This document shows, piece by piece, positions 37,755-46,242 of a stretch of 64,000 nt of DNA (position 1 is its first letter; every line of letters starts with the position of its first letter). The position numbers were made by a program, and so were the translations under genes. The stretch covers positions 72,190 through 136,189 of the forward strand of contig UCKM01000005.1 of assembly GCA_900473175.1 (NCBI GenBank), given 5' to 3'. The DNA is from Hyphomicrobiales bacterium (GTDB lineage: Bacteria > Pseudomonadota > Alphaproteobacteria > Rhizobiales > Rhizobiaceae). The notes below the pieces were generated by a model. The model worked only from the letters and a program-made list of their open reading frames with translations. It was not told the origin of the DNA and ran no database searches.

Positions 37755-38972
37755 TTAACGGCGTAGGTTCAACGGAATGACGTTGTGCAGTTTTTCATCC
37801 GCGGTTGCAAGGAACCGCTTCAGACTGCGAGCCGCCTGGCGAATCCGGTGCTCATTCTCGACCAGCGCCACGCGGATATAATCGTCGCCATGTTCGCCGA
37901 AACCGATGCCGGGTGCGACCGCAACGTCAGCATGTTCAATCAGGAGCTTTGAGAACTCCAGCGAGCCGAGGCTGCGGAATTTCTCGGGGATCGGCGCCCA
38001 GGCAAACATGGTGGCGGCGGGCGGGGGAATGTCCCAGCCGGCACGGCCGAAACTGTCGACCAGCACATCGCGGCGACGCTTGTAGATGTTGCGCACCTCC
38101 GCAATGTCGGAGCCATCGCCGTTCAGCGCCGCGGCGGCCGCGACCTGGATCGGCGTGAACGCGCCATAGTCCAGGTAGGATTTCACCCGCGTCAGCGCCG
38201 AGATCAACCGTTCATTGCCAACGGCAAAGCCCATGCGCCATCCCGGCATGGAGAATGTCTTCGACATCGAGGTGAATTCGACGGCAACATCGATCGCGCC
38301 CGGTACCTGGAGCACCGAGGGCGGCGGCGCATCATCGAAATAAATCTCGGAATAAGCGAGATCCGACAGAATGATGATCTCGTTCTTGCGTGCGAACGCG
38401 ACGACATCCTTGTAGAAATCCCAAGACGCCACATGCGCGGTCGGGTTGGACGGGTAATTGAGGATCAGTGCCAGAGGCTTCGGAATCGAGTGGCGGACGC
38501 CGCGTTCCAAAGCCGGGATGAACTGGTCGTCGGGCTTGGCCGGTATGGAACGAATGACGCCGCCCGACATGATGAAGCCGAAGGCGTGGATCGGATAGGT
38601 CGGATCCGGGCAAAGCACGACATCGCCGGGCGCCGTGATGGCCTGCGCCATATTGGCGAAGCCTTCCTTGGAGCCCAGTGTGGCCACGACCTGCGTGTCC
38701 GGATTGAGTTTGACGCCAAAACGGCGCTCGTAATAAGCCGCCTGCGCCCGGCGAAGCCCCGGAATACCTTTTGACGAGGAATAGCGGTGGGTGCGCGGGT
38801 CCTGTACGGCCTCGCACAGCTTGTCGACTATGCCCTGAGGCGTGGGAAGATCGGGATTGCCCATTCCAAGGTCGATAATGTCCGCACCCGCCGCTCGCGC
38901 GCTCGCCTTGAGGCGATTCACCTGTTCGAAAACGTAAGGTGGGAGGCGGCGAACTTTATGAAATTCTTCCAT
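37755..38972 (-). CDS. Class I/II PLP aminotransferase (AlaC-like)
   Basis: The 405-residue fold-type I aminotransferase has the PLP Lys in SMSKTFSMPGWRMGFAVG, an N-terminal INLKxxDxG-like segment (IDLGMGNPDLPTPQGIVDKL), the NYPSNPTAHVA segment, and the substrate-carboxylate Arg in DDYIRVALVENEHRIRQA. Its closest named groups are glutamate-pyruvate (AlaC) and LL-DAP aminotransferases. The position directly upstream of hom, 22 bp apart once the longer hom frame is discounted, suggests a link to aspartate-family amino acids. Confidence 0.88.
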   Translation of the reverse strand: MEEFHKVRRLPPYVFEQVNRLKASARAAGADIIDLGMGNPDLPTPQGIVDKLCEAVQDPRTHRYSSSKGIPGLRRAQAAYYERRFGVKLNPDTQVVATLGSKEGFANMAQAITAPGDVVLCPDPTYPIHAFGFIMSGGVIRSIPAKPDDQFIPALERGVRHSIPKPLALILNYPSNPTAHVASWDFYKDVVAFARKNEIIILSDLAYSEIYFDDAPPPSVLQVPGAIDVAVEFTSMSKTFSMPGWRMGFAVGNERLISALTRVKSYLDYGAFTPIQVAAAAALNGDGSDIAEVRNIYKRRRDVLVDSFGRAGWDIPPPAATMFAWAPIPEKFRSLGSLEFSKLLIEHADVAVAPGIGFGEHGDDYIRVALVENEHRIRQAARSLKRFLATADEKLHNVIPLNLRR

Positions 38973-39140
38973 AGGGTTGGGTCCGGTAAAAATGGGTTGG
39001 ATGTGCGCGTGCGCTATACACCGAAACGCTGCGAGGGTCGAGCAATCATTGCTTGTATTCCATTACAGGAGCGAAGGCTGTTGCAATGCGGCCGCCATCG
39101 ATCGATCGCGGTTTGATTCCGAAGATAACAGCCCCAGAGG

Positions 39141-39485
39141 CTACTTCTTGCCCTCGATCGTCTTCAGATCGTCTTCCTGTTGCTTGATGAGCAGCTGCAT
39201 TTCGGCCTGCTTCTTGGCGGCCGCGGCCGGATCAGCCGAGGGACCGGCCTGAACCTTCTTTGCGGTATTCGTGCGGTCGATCAACGCCTGCTTTTCTTCC
39301 GGTGTGAACTGTGTGGTCTCGCCCTTGGGATCGGGAGTAAAATGCGGGTAGGTTCCGGTATTGACCGGACCGGTCAGCGGCGAATTCGCCATCACCGGCG
39401 GCGGCGCATCCGCGCAGGCGCCCAAGCCAGCAATCAGAGCGGCGCCAACGGACAAGCGGGCGATGGTTTTGACCGGAAAGTTCAT
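39141..39485 (-). CDS. Small lipoprotein of unknown function
   Basis: The 114-residue protein has a lipoprotein signal (ARLSVGAALIAGLGAC, lipobox LGAC) followed by a Pro-rich stretch and a charged C-terminal helix with many Gln/Glu/Lys (KKQAEMQLLIKQQEDDLKT). It is probably anchored in a membrane on the periplasmic side. Start ATG 39485 opens directly on the signal. It diverges from phaC; no function is known. Confidence 0.7.
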   Translation of the reverse strand: MNFPVKTIARLSVGAALIAGLGACADAPPPVMANSPLTGPVNTGTYPHFTPDPKGETTQFTPEEKQALIDRTNTAKKVQAGPSADPAAAAKKQAEMQLLIKQQEDDLKTIEGKK

Positions 39486-39601
39486 TGTGTGTCCTGACTG
39501 CGAAAACGAATTCATAATTGCGATAACAATTGCACGTTAGAGGGATAGCACCAAATTATGATATGATGTCAATATTGCGCGTTACCGGAGGAAGCGACTG
39601 C

Positions 39602-41422
39602 ATGGATATTCACGGCGACAAGACCGGCAAAAACCCGCTCATTGACAATTACATCGTCAAGGATCCGGAAGCGTTCGCGCGCAACGTCGCCCACATGATC
39701 GAGCAAGCGGGCAAGGCTGCGTCGGCCTGGGTAGAGCCGCGCGAAAAAGGTATGAAACGCGACACGCTCGCCGATCCTATTACCGATGTGGTGAAAACGC
39801 TTACCAAGGTGTCGGAATATTGGCTCTCCGAACCAGGGCGTGCGCTCGAGGCCCAGACGAAGCTATTCGCCAGCTATATCGCCATATGGACAAATTCCAT
39901 TCGCCGCATGAGCGGGGAAGAGGTCGAGGATGTCGCAACGCCGGAAAAAGGCGACAAACGCTTTACGGATGAGGACTGGGGCAAGAACGCTTTCTTCGAC
40001 TTTCTCAAGCAGGCTTATCTCGTCACCGCACGATGGGCCGGCGAACTCGTCGAGAACACCGAAGGACTGGACGAACACACCCGGCACAAGGCGTCGTTCT
40101 ACGTCAGGCAGATCACGACGGCGGCATCCCCCAGCAATTTCCTCCTGACCAATCCGGAACTCTACAAGGAGACCATTGCCAGCAATGCGGAAAATCTGGT
40201 CAGGGGCATGAAGATGCTGGCCGAGGACATTGCCGCTGGCGGTGGCGATCTGCGGCTGCGCCAGTCCGACACGACAAAATTCACGCTTGGCGAAAATGTG
40301 GCAACGACGCCGGGCAAGGTGATCGCGCGCAGCGAGGTTGCTGAAATCATCCAGTATGAGCCGACAACGAAGGAGGTGCTGAAGCGCCCTCTCCTGATCT
40401 GCCCACCCTGGATCAACAAATTCTACATTCTCGATCTCAACCCGGAAAAATCCTTCATCAAATGGGCGGTGGATCACGGCCATACGGTCTTCGTCATCTC
40501 ATGGGTCAATCCGGACGAGCGCCACGCGCGCAAGGACTGGACGGCTTACGTCAACGAGGGGCTGCGATTCGGTCTGGATGCGATCGAAAAGGCAACCGGC
40601 GAAAAAGCGGTCAATGCCATCGGCTACTGCGTCGGCGGCACATTGCTGAGTGCGGCGCTGGCGCTGTTTGCCAAGGAGGGCGAAGACCGGATCAAGAGCG
40701 CCACGCTGTTCACCACGCAGGTTGACTTTACCCATGCCGGCGACCTCAAGGTCTTTGTCGATGAAGACCAGATCCGCGCGCTTGAAAGAGCAATGTCGGC
40801 CGAGGGCTATCTTGAAGGGACACGCATGGCGACCGCCTTCAACATGCTGCGCTCCGGCGACCTCATCTGGCCCTACGTCATCAACAACTACATGCGCGGC
40901 CGCGAACCCGTGCCGTTCGACCTGCTCTACTGGAACGCCGACGCCACGCGGATGAGTGCCGCCAATCACTCCTACTACCTGCGCAACTGCTATCTCGACA
41001 ACAATCTGGTGCGGGGCGCAATGCAACTTGCGGGAGAGAGCCTGGCTCTGAGCGACATCAAGATACCGATCTACAACCTGGCTGCGAAAGAAGATCACAT
41101 AGCGCCGGCGCTGTCGGTCTTTACCGGCTGCCGGTATTTCGGTGGCGATGTCACCTACGTCCTTGCCGGGTCGGGCCACATTGCCGGCGTCGTCAACCCT
41201 CCTTCCAAGAACAAGTATCAGTATTGGACAGGGGGCGCTCCGAAAGGCGCCTTCGACGAATGGCTGAAACAGACCACCGAGCACTCCGGATCATGGTGGA
41301 ACCACTGGGAAAAATGGATCGAAGCCCAGGACGGCGAGCGGGTTCCGGCGCGCCGGCCCGGTGAAAGCGATGTCGAGATATTGGCCGAAGCCCCGGGCAC
41401 TTATGTGCGTGTTCGCGTGTGA
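39602..41422 (+). CDS. phaC: Class I poly(3-hydroxyalkanoate) synthase
   Basis: The 606-residue synthase has the PhaC N-terminal domain (about 90-260) and an alpha/beta-hydrolase core with the lipase-like box GYCVGG carrying the catalytic Cys. The Asp lies in PIYNLAAKEDHIAP and the His in AGSGHIAGVVNPPS. The PPWINKFYILDLNPE segment is a family hallmark. It polymerises hydroxyacyl-CoA into storage granules. ATG 39602 has GGAGG about 12 bases upstream; other phasin or PHB genes are not next to it here. Confidence 0.95.
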   Translation: MDIHGDKTGKNPLIDNYIVKDPEAFARNVAHMIEQAGKAASAWVEPREKGMKRDTLADPITDVVKTLTKVSEYWLSEPGRALEAQTKLFASYIAIWTNSIRRMSGEEVEDVATPEKGDKRFTDEDWGKNAFFDFLKQAYLVTARWAGELVENTEGLDEHTRHKASFYVRQITTAASPSNFLLTNPELYKETIASNAENLVRGMKMLAEDIAAGGGDLRLRQSDTTKFTLGENVATTPGKVIARSEVAEIIQYEPTTKEVLKRPLLICPPWINKFYILDLNPEKSFIKWAVDHGHTVFVISWVNPDERHARKDWTAYVNEGLRFGLDAIEKATGEKAVNAIGYCVGGTLLSAALALFAKEGEDRIKSATLFTTQVDFTHAGDLKVFVDEDQIRALERAMSAEGYLEGTRMATAFNMLRSGDLIWPYVINNYMRGREPVPFDLLYWNADATRMSAANHSYYLRNCYLDNNLVRGAMQLAGESLALSDIKIPIYNLAAKEDHIAPALSVFTGCRYFGGDVTYVLAGSGHIAGVVNPPSKNKYQYWTGGAPKGAFDEWLKQTTEHSGSWWNHWEKWIEAQDGERVPARRPGESDVEILAEAPGTYVRVRV

Positions 41423-41641
41423 AAACAAATAGTTGGCTTTCGTGACGCATCGTTGGCAAGCCTTAACGACCATGGCAAAAAAACGGCCAATCACGTTTTC
41501 GCCTTATTCTCTCTATAGTTGACGTCTTGTGCAGATACCCGAAAGTCATTAACTCTGGCGAATCTCTGCAGGTGTTGTTTGCACTTCAATAGAACTTCGC
41601 GAGCTTTCTGCTCTTCTAAAAGCGGACCGGACTGAATCTCC

Positions 41642-43000
41642 ATGGGGGCCGGAAAAGACGAGACGGGGGAATCGTTGAATATACTGCCAGCTTCAGTTTC
41701 GGCCCTGCGGGCGAGCACCGTTGCATGTGTCATCGTGCTCTCGGCCATTGCTGCGACCTCCTGCACGACTGGATCGAGTCCGAGCGTTACGGCCGCTCTC
41801 TCCAGCGCCGCGGAGACGGCACAGACGGGCGAAGTGAAGAGCACCACCGAGACCTCTCTTCCCTCCGGCGGTTCCGCCAAGGTTGCCCCCGAAGCGCTCG
41901 CCTTGGCAGGCAGCACCGAAACCAATGCACTGCTCGCCGTCAAAGAGGCTGGCAAGCCTACCGACAGCACGCCTGCGCAAGCCGCTACCGCCGCACAAGC
42001 GTCCCAGGCCGCGGCGACGACCGCCGAGCCGCAGCCTCCTGCAAGGACATCTTTGTTCGGTTCGAGCGCCGCAGCCAACACGGACGAAACCCAGCAGGTC
42101 GCAAGCGCGGCGACTGGAGCGGCTCCTAGAACCTCACTGTTCGGAAATTCGATGCGCGGCGAAGGCGCCGCCGCGACTCCGAAGGCAAATGCGGCGCCGA
42201 AGCCTGAGGCCCCCACGGAGGCCGCAAGCGAAGACAAGACGCCTGCTGCCAAGACTGATGAGGCCACAGCGGCTGCAGCTACCGAAACGCCAGAGACCAA
42301 ACAGGTGTCCCAGCCAGCGACGCCCGCGCGCAAGGATAGCGGACTTCTCATGCGGCTCTTTGCCAGCAACCAGACCAGGCCTTCGGCCAACCGCCAGGTC
42401 GCGATCATCCAGCCGAAGTCGCAGCCCCAGCTTCGCGCGGTCGAAACTCCGGTTCAGACTGCATCGGCACTACCCTCCGCGGAATCGTTTGCTGGCAAGA
42501 CAGAACATCTGTCGTCGCTGCCTGGCGTCAGGCCCAATGCCGGCATCCAGATCATGCAGCGTGACAGTCTCTACGAAGATGACGACGTCGAGGCAGCTCC
42601 AGCTCAAGTCATTTTGGCCTCGGCAGCCGGCCTCGCGCGCCTTGCTCCTAACGGCCTCAAAGTCCAACGCGAGAGCGTTCAGGTTGCGTGCCTGAAGCCG
42701 CAGCTCGTCGGCATTCTCAAGTCCATCGAACGGCGCTTCGGAAAATCCGTCATCGTGACCTCGGGCTATCGCAGCCCACCCTACAACCGGCTCGTCAACG
42801 GCGCCAAGGCTTCGCTGCACATGTCCTGTGCTGCTGCGGATATCCAGGTTCCGGGCATCACCAAATGGGAACTGGCCAATTTTGCCCGTTCGATGCCGGG
42901 ACGTGGCGGCGTCGGCACCTATTGTCACACCGAATCAGTGCATGTGGACATCGGGCCGACACGCGACTGGAACTGGCGCTGTTCGCGCGGACGCGCTTGA
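41642..43000 (+). CDS. Peptidase M15A-like (YcbK-type) domain lipoprotein with long Ala/Thr/Pro linker
   Basis: In this 452-residue protein a lipoprotein-like signal (VIVLSAIAATSC, near residue 41) is followed by about 280 residues of Ala/Thr/Glu/Pro-rich low complexity. A compact C-terminal Peptidase_M15_3 domain follows (about 345-452). Its metal motifs are visible: SLHMSCAAADIQVP (His-x6-Asp) and ESVHVDIG (HxD). Relatives act on the D-Ala peptides of peptidoglycan or only bind it. The linker could let a membrane-anchored domain reach the wall. An internal TTG just downstream of the ATG is an alternative start. Confidence 0.75.
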   Translation: MGAGKDETGESLNILPASVSALRASTVACVIVLSAIAATSCTTGSSPSVTAALSSAAETAQTGEVKSTTETSLPSGGSAKVAPEALALAGSTETNALLAVKEAGKPTDSTPAQAATAAQASQAAATTAEPQPPARTSLFGSSAAANTDETQQVASAATGAAPRTSLFGNSMRGEGAAATPKANAAPKPEAPTEAASEDKTPAAKTDEATAAAATETPETKQVSQPATPARKDSGLLMRLFASNQTRPSANRQVAIIQPKSQPQLRAVETPVQTASALPSAESFAGKTEHLSSLPGVRPNAGIQIMQRDSLYEDDDVEAAPAQVILASAAGLARLAPNGLKVQRESVQVACLKPQLVGILKSIERRFGKSVIVTSGYRSPPYNRLVNGAKASLHMSCAAADIQVPGITKWELANFARSMPGRGGVGTYCHTESVHVDIGPTRDWNWRCSRGRA

Positions 43001-43144
43001 TCTGATTTGAGAGCGATGGAAGTGATGGCTTCCAGGCGGCAGTTTCCAATCCCCCAAGTTGAACAATTTGCATTTTTTTGTAAAAAGAATGCGCTATGGG
43101 GTTGCAGCGGAAAAACTGTTTCACTATAAGCCCGTTACCTGCGG

Positions 43145-43219
43145 GCGCCCATCGTCTAGCGGTTAGGACGGCGCCCTTTCACGGCGCAAACAGGGGTTCG
43201 ATTCCCCTTGGGCGTACCA
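43145..43219 (+). tRNA. tRNA-Glu (anticodon UUC)
   Basis: The cloverleaf is complete: acceptor GCGCCCA pairs with TGGGCGT (one G-U), D-arm TCTAGCGGTTAGGA, anticodon stem GCGCC-CTTTCAC-GGCGC with anticodon TTC, T-arm CAGGGGTTCGATTCCCCTT, and an encoded CCA. Confidence 0.95.
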
Positions 43220-43335
43220 GGTTTCTTCTTGGAAAATCAAAAGTTTATTTGTGTCAGACGCGTGCGTTTGGCGCGCGTATCGCAATGAAACGGCCAGCTC
43301 TACGCGAGCCGGCCGCGATGTAAACTCGTAATCGC

Positions 43336-43515
43336 CTAGTTGGCCGGTGCCGGCTTTGCAGGCTCGGGAGCTGGCGTCGCCGGTGCGGGCGCCGGTGTTT
43401 TGGGCTCGGCAGTGGTTGCCGGCGCGCTGGTCGATCCCTCTTGGGGCTTGTTGTCACAAGCGGCCAGTGTGAACGCTGCAATTGCCAGTAACGGTAGGAA
43501 AAACTTGAGTTTCAT
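43336..43515 (-). CDS. Small Pro/Ala-rich lipoprotein (59 aa)
   Basis: The start is ATG 43515, preceded by AGGAGGAG. The product has a lipoprotein signal (KFFLPLLAIAAFTLAAC, lipobox LAAC) followed by DNKPQEGSTS and then repeated Pro-Ala units to the stop. It is a short outer-envelope lipoprotein of unknown role. The excellent ribosome site and intact lipobox argue that it is real despite its size. Confidence 0.7.
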   Translation of the reverse strand: MKLKFFLPLLAIAAFTLAACDNKPQEGSTSAPATTAEPKTPAPAPATPAPEPAKPAPAN

Positions 43516-43606
43516 CTCGTCTCCTCCTGTTGAGTTTCGTCCCTTCCCATAGAATGGTCCAGGCTCGCCAATTAGAACAGGGCGCTCTTTTCAAGCTTTG
43601 TCACCA

Positions 43607-43635
43607 CTTGTTAGACAAAGTTATGCGACCGATAT
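43607..43635 (+). promoter_or_regulatory. Promoter-like pair ahead of candidate small RNA
   Basis: CTTGTT (43607-43612) and CGATAT (43630-43635) have a 17-bp gap, close to the rhizobial consensus CTTGAC-N17-CTATAT. Confidence 0.45.
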
Positions 43636-43641
43636 CCTGAG

Positions 43642-43765
43642 CTGACCTATCGTGAATCACTGCCGCGACTCAGGTCTGCGGTAGCAGGGTTCGATCAGAC
43701 CTCCACTCGGACCCGATTCTCCCACCCCAGAGCAAACTACCTGCCTTTCAGAGGCAGGTTTTTTT
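43642..43765 (+). ncRNA. Candidate intergenic trans-acting small RNA
   Basis: This is a gene-free stretch ending in a strong intrinsic terminator that belongs to no protein gene on that strand, with a promoter-like pair just upstream. The predicted transcript is about 124 nt. An internal hairpin pairs AGGTCTG (43672-43678) with CAGACCT (43696-43702). It is followed by unpaired CCTCC and CTCCC stretches, the anti-Shine-Dalgarno type often seen in rhizobial small RNAs. No known family could be assigned by eye. Confidence 0.45.
43739..43765 (+). terminator. Rho-independent terminator with no upstream protein gene
   Basis: ACCTGCCT (43739-43746) and AGGCAGGT (43752-43759) form an 8-bp stem followed by TTTTTTT. 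Confidence 0.85.
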
Positions 43766-43829
43766 ATGTGGGTGGCAAAAACCGGTACTCCAATATTCAG
43801 TTTCGCTCGCAAAGTCGCTAAAAGCACCC

Positions 43830-44531
43830 ATGATCTTCGCGTCCCCTCTCGTCACCGGCAAGCTGGTACGGCGTTACAAGCGCTTTCTCGCTGACATTAT
43901 TCTCGATGATGGCAATGCGATTACGAGTTCTGTTCCCAATACCGGCTCAATGCTGGGGTTGACCGATCCGGGCATCCGGGTGTGGCTTTCGCTCAGCATC
44001 GATATGAAACGCAAATATCCGCACACATTGCAGATGGTCGAGGCCCAGGGGACCATGGTCGGCATCAATACCGGCCTACCCAACCGCATCGCCGAAGAGG
44101 CGATCCTTGCCGGTCTCCTGCCCTCGCTGAGCGGCTATGGCGAACTGAGGCGCGAGCAAAAATATGGCGCCAATTCGCGCATCGATATGCTCTTGAGCGA
44201 TCCGCAGCGCCCCACAGCCTATGTAGAGGTCAAGAACGTTCATTTTTCGCGGCGAACCGGCCTTGCCGAATTTCCAGATTCTCCGACTGCGCGCGGCGCA
44301 AAACATCTGGACGAGCTTGGCAACATGGTTGAGAATGGCCATCGTGGTGTCATGCTTTATGTGATCCAGCGCGGGGATTGCGACGTCTTGAAAATTTGCG
44401 GGGACCTCGATCCGGTCTATGCAGCCGCATTTGAGCGGGCAATGCGGCGCGGGGTTGAAGCTTATGCCGTAAAATGCCACATCACGACGACTGGTATTGC
44501 TGCCATAGGCACGATCCCAATTATCGACTAA
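43830..44531 (+). CDS. sfsA: SfsA family DNA/RNA nuclease-like protein
   Basis: The 233-residue SfsA has an OB-fold N-terminus ([36 protein letters not shown]) and a PD-(D/E)xK-like core ([24 protein letters not shown] with the ExK pair). It was named sugar fermentation stimulation protein; the biochemical role is poorly settled. It is followed by map 18 bp downstream, and these are probably co-transcribed with radC. Confidence 0.92.
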   Translation: MIFASPLVTGKLVRRYKRFLADIILDDGNAITSSVPNTGSMLGLTDPGIRVWLSLSIDMKRKYPHTLQMVEAQGTMVGINTGLPNRIAEEAILAGLLPSLSGYGELRREQKYGANSRIDMLLSDPQRPTAYVEVKNVHFSRRTGLAEFPDSPTARGAKHLDELGNMVENGHRGVMLYVIQRGDCDVLKICGDLDPVYAAAFERAMRRGVEAYAVKCHITTTGIAAIGTIPIID

Positions 44532-44549
44532 TGCCAAGCGGACGCGACA

Positions 44550-45380
44550 ATGGTGACCTATCTCGACGCGCAGAGCGCGCCTCTTAAGAATACCGGGCAA
44601 ATCCGGCTGCATGGCCCGGACGCTTTCGCGGCCATGCGCAAGGCTTGCCAATTGACCGCCCGCTGCCTCGACGAGCTTGCATCGATCGTCGCGCCCGGCG
44701 TAACAACCAATACGATCGACCGCTTCGTGTTCGAGTTCGGGGCCGATCACGGCGCCTTGCCCGCGACGCTCAACTATCGCGGCTATACCAAATCCAGTTG
44801 TACCTCGATCAACCATGTCGTCTGCCATGGCATTCCCGACGACAAACCGCTGCGCGAAGGCGATATCGTCAATGTTGACGTGACATATATCCTCGATGGC
44901 TGGCACGGCGATTCAAGCCGAATGTATCCCGTCGGCGAAATCAAGCGTGCTGCCGAGCGCCTGATGGAGGTGACTCATGAAAGCCTGATGCGCGGGATCG
45001 CTGCAGTGCGCCCTGGTGCCCGCACGGGCGCGATCGGCGCTGCGATACAAAGCTACGCGGAATCAGAGCGGTGCTCCGTGGTGCGCGACTTCTGCGGCCA
45101 CGGCGTTGGCCAGCTCTTTCACGATGCACCCAATATCCTGCATTACGGCACGCCCAACGAAGGCGTCGAGATGCGTGAAGGGATGATCTTCACCATCGAG
45201 CCAATGATCAACCTCGGTCGCCCGCACGTAAAGGTGCTGGCCGATGGCTGGACAGCCGTTACGCGGGATCGCTCGCTGACGGCGCAATATGAGCACACCG
45301 TTGGCGTGACAAGCGACGGTTGTGAAGTGTTCACGCTCTCCCCGGCGGGCTTGTTCGCTCCGGGATTGAAACTCGAATAG
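44550..45380 (+). CDS. map: Methionine aminopeptidase, type I
   Basis: This is a 276-residue pita-bread metalloprotease. The metal ligands lie in [21 protein letters not shown] (two Asp), [11 protein letters not shown] (His), FTIEPMIN (Glu) and [11 protein letters not shown] (Glu). It removes initiator Met from nascent proteins. Confidence 0.95.
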   Translation: MVTYLDAQSAPLKNTGQIRLHGPDAFAAMRKACQLTARCLDELASIVAPGVTTNTIDRFVFEFGADHGALPATLNYRGYTKSSCTSINHVVCHGIPDDKPLREGDIVNVDVTYILDGWHGDSSRMYPVGEIKRAAERLMEVTHESLMRGIAAVRPGARTGAIGAAIQSYAESERCSVVRDFCGHGVGQLFHDAPNILHYGTPNEGVEMREGMIFTIEPMINLGRPHVKVLADGWTAVTRDRSLTAQYEHTVGVTSDGCEVFTLSPAGLFAPGLKLE

Positions 45381-46040
45381 GATTGCGTGGCAAATGAGCG
45401 AAGAAAAGCCAGAACAGACTTTCTTCCTCAACGAGCCCTCAGCCAAACTCCCTTCCAAACAACCTGCCGTTGCGCCCGATGCACAGGTGCGCAACGCGGG
45501 GCAGAAGCCGGATCAGGAAGAAGCGCCGCCCCACTACCATGGCCACCGCGAGCGCATGAAGGAGCGGTTCCAGAATGTCGGGCACCAGGGTTTTGCAGAT
45601 TACGAGATGCTCGAGATGCTCCTCTACCGCTCGATCCGGCAGGGGGATACCAAGCCACTGGCCAAAGCCTTGCTCAGCCGCTTTGGTTCGTTGGCGGAGG
45701 TACTGGGTGCACCTGAACACCTGTTGCGCGAGGTAAAGGGCTGCGGCCCCGTGGTCGCTTTCGACCTTAAGCTCATCTCCGCCCTTACCCACCGGATCAT
45801 CCGCAGTGATATCCGCGAGCGCACGCTGCTGAGTTCATGGGACAAGGTCATAGACTACTGCATTGCCGCGATGGCTTACGAACCGCGCGAACAGTTCCGT
45901 ATTCTGTTCCTCGACAAGAAAAACGCATTGATCGCCGACGAAGTACAGCAGGTCGGCACGGTCGATCATACGCCGGTCTATCCGCGCGAGGTCATATCCC
46001 GTGCACTCCAGCTTTCGGCCAGCGCCATCATTCTCGTCCA

Positions 46041-46056
46041 CAACCATCCCACTTGT
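46041..46056. other. Probable attL: element insertion point in the radC JAMM motif
   Basis: The radC-like reading ends within CAACCATCCCA, immediately after the HNHP codons. An integrase gene begins less than 200 bp further on. The attR copy lies outside the window. Confidence 0.6.
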
Positions 46057-46061
46057 CCTTT

Positions 46062-46089
46062 TCAATCACGCTCAATCACGTCATATCAC
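46062..46089 (+). repeat. Tandem 10-bp-spaced repeats at the element left end
   Basis: TCAATCACG occurs at 46062-46070 and 46072-46080, followed by the related TCATATCAC at 46081-46089. A period near one helical turn suggests protein-binding sites. Confidence 0.5.
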
Positions 46090-46142
46090 CTTGAAACACA
46101 AAGTCTTTTAGGCTTGTCGTAGAGTCGGTCATTGTGGCATAT

Positions 46143-46242
46143 TGGGGTCGGTTTTAAGGGGATCGAAGCCCTTTTTGACCCCAGTCGCCGACCCCACGAA
46201 CCCGTCGAGCGACCCCAGTTGGAAGCCGACGGAGAACCCCAG
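46143..46242. repeat. GACCCCA iterons upstream of integrase
   Basis: Copies are TGGGGTCG (46143-46150, inverted), GACCCCAG (46177-46184), GACCCCA (46190-46196), GACCCCAG (46211-46218) and a variant AACCCCAG (46235-46242). They are likely arm-type sites for the integrase or an excisionase, and may also control the integrase promoter. Confidence 0.6.

Larger units (their letters stand above)
45394..46122 (+). pseudogene. radC: radC, 3' end replaced by integrated element
   Basis: Residues 1-219 are a normal JAMM-domain RadC: helix-hairpin-helix DNA-binding part ([38 protein letters not shown]) and the MPN core ([39 protein letters not shown]). The metal motif starts as VHNHP, but instead of the usual Ser-Gly-Asp-Pro run the sequence becomes TCPFQSRS and ends after about 22 foreign residues. 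The His pair is kept while the conserved Ser/Asp ligands and the last C-terminal strands are lost, so it is probably inactive. The break marks the left end of an integrated element. Confidence 0.88.

Noticed and set aside
41883-42695. Alternative frame over the Ala/Pro-rich linker of the M15-like gene
   Set aside because: It is an Arg/Pro-rich frame produced by low-complexity GC-rich sequence.
43145-43219. tRNA-Glu as an integration site
   Set aside because: No integrase or element lies next to it; the integrase is 3 kb away and linked to the radC break.
46062-46089. Short CRISPR array
   Set aside because: Repeats are only 9 bp with 1-bp gaps and no spacers or cas genes; binding sites fit better.
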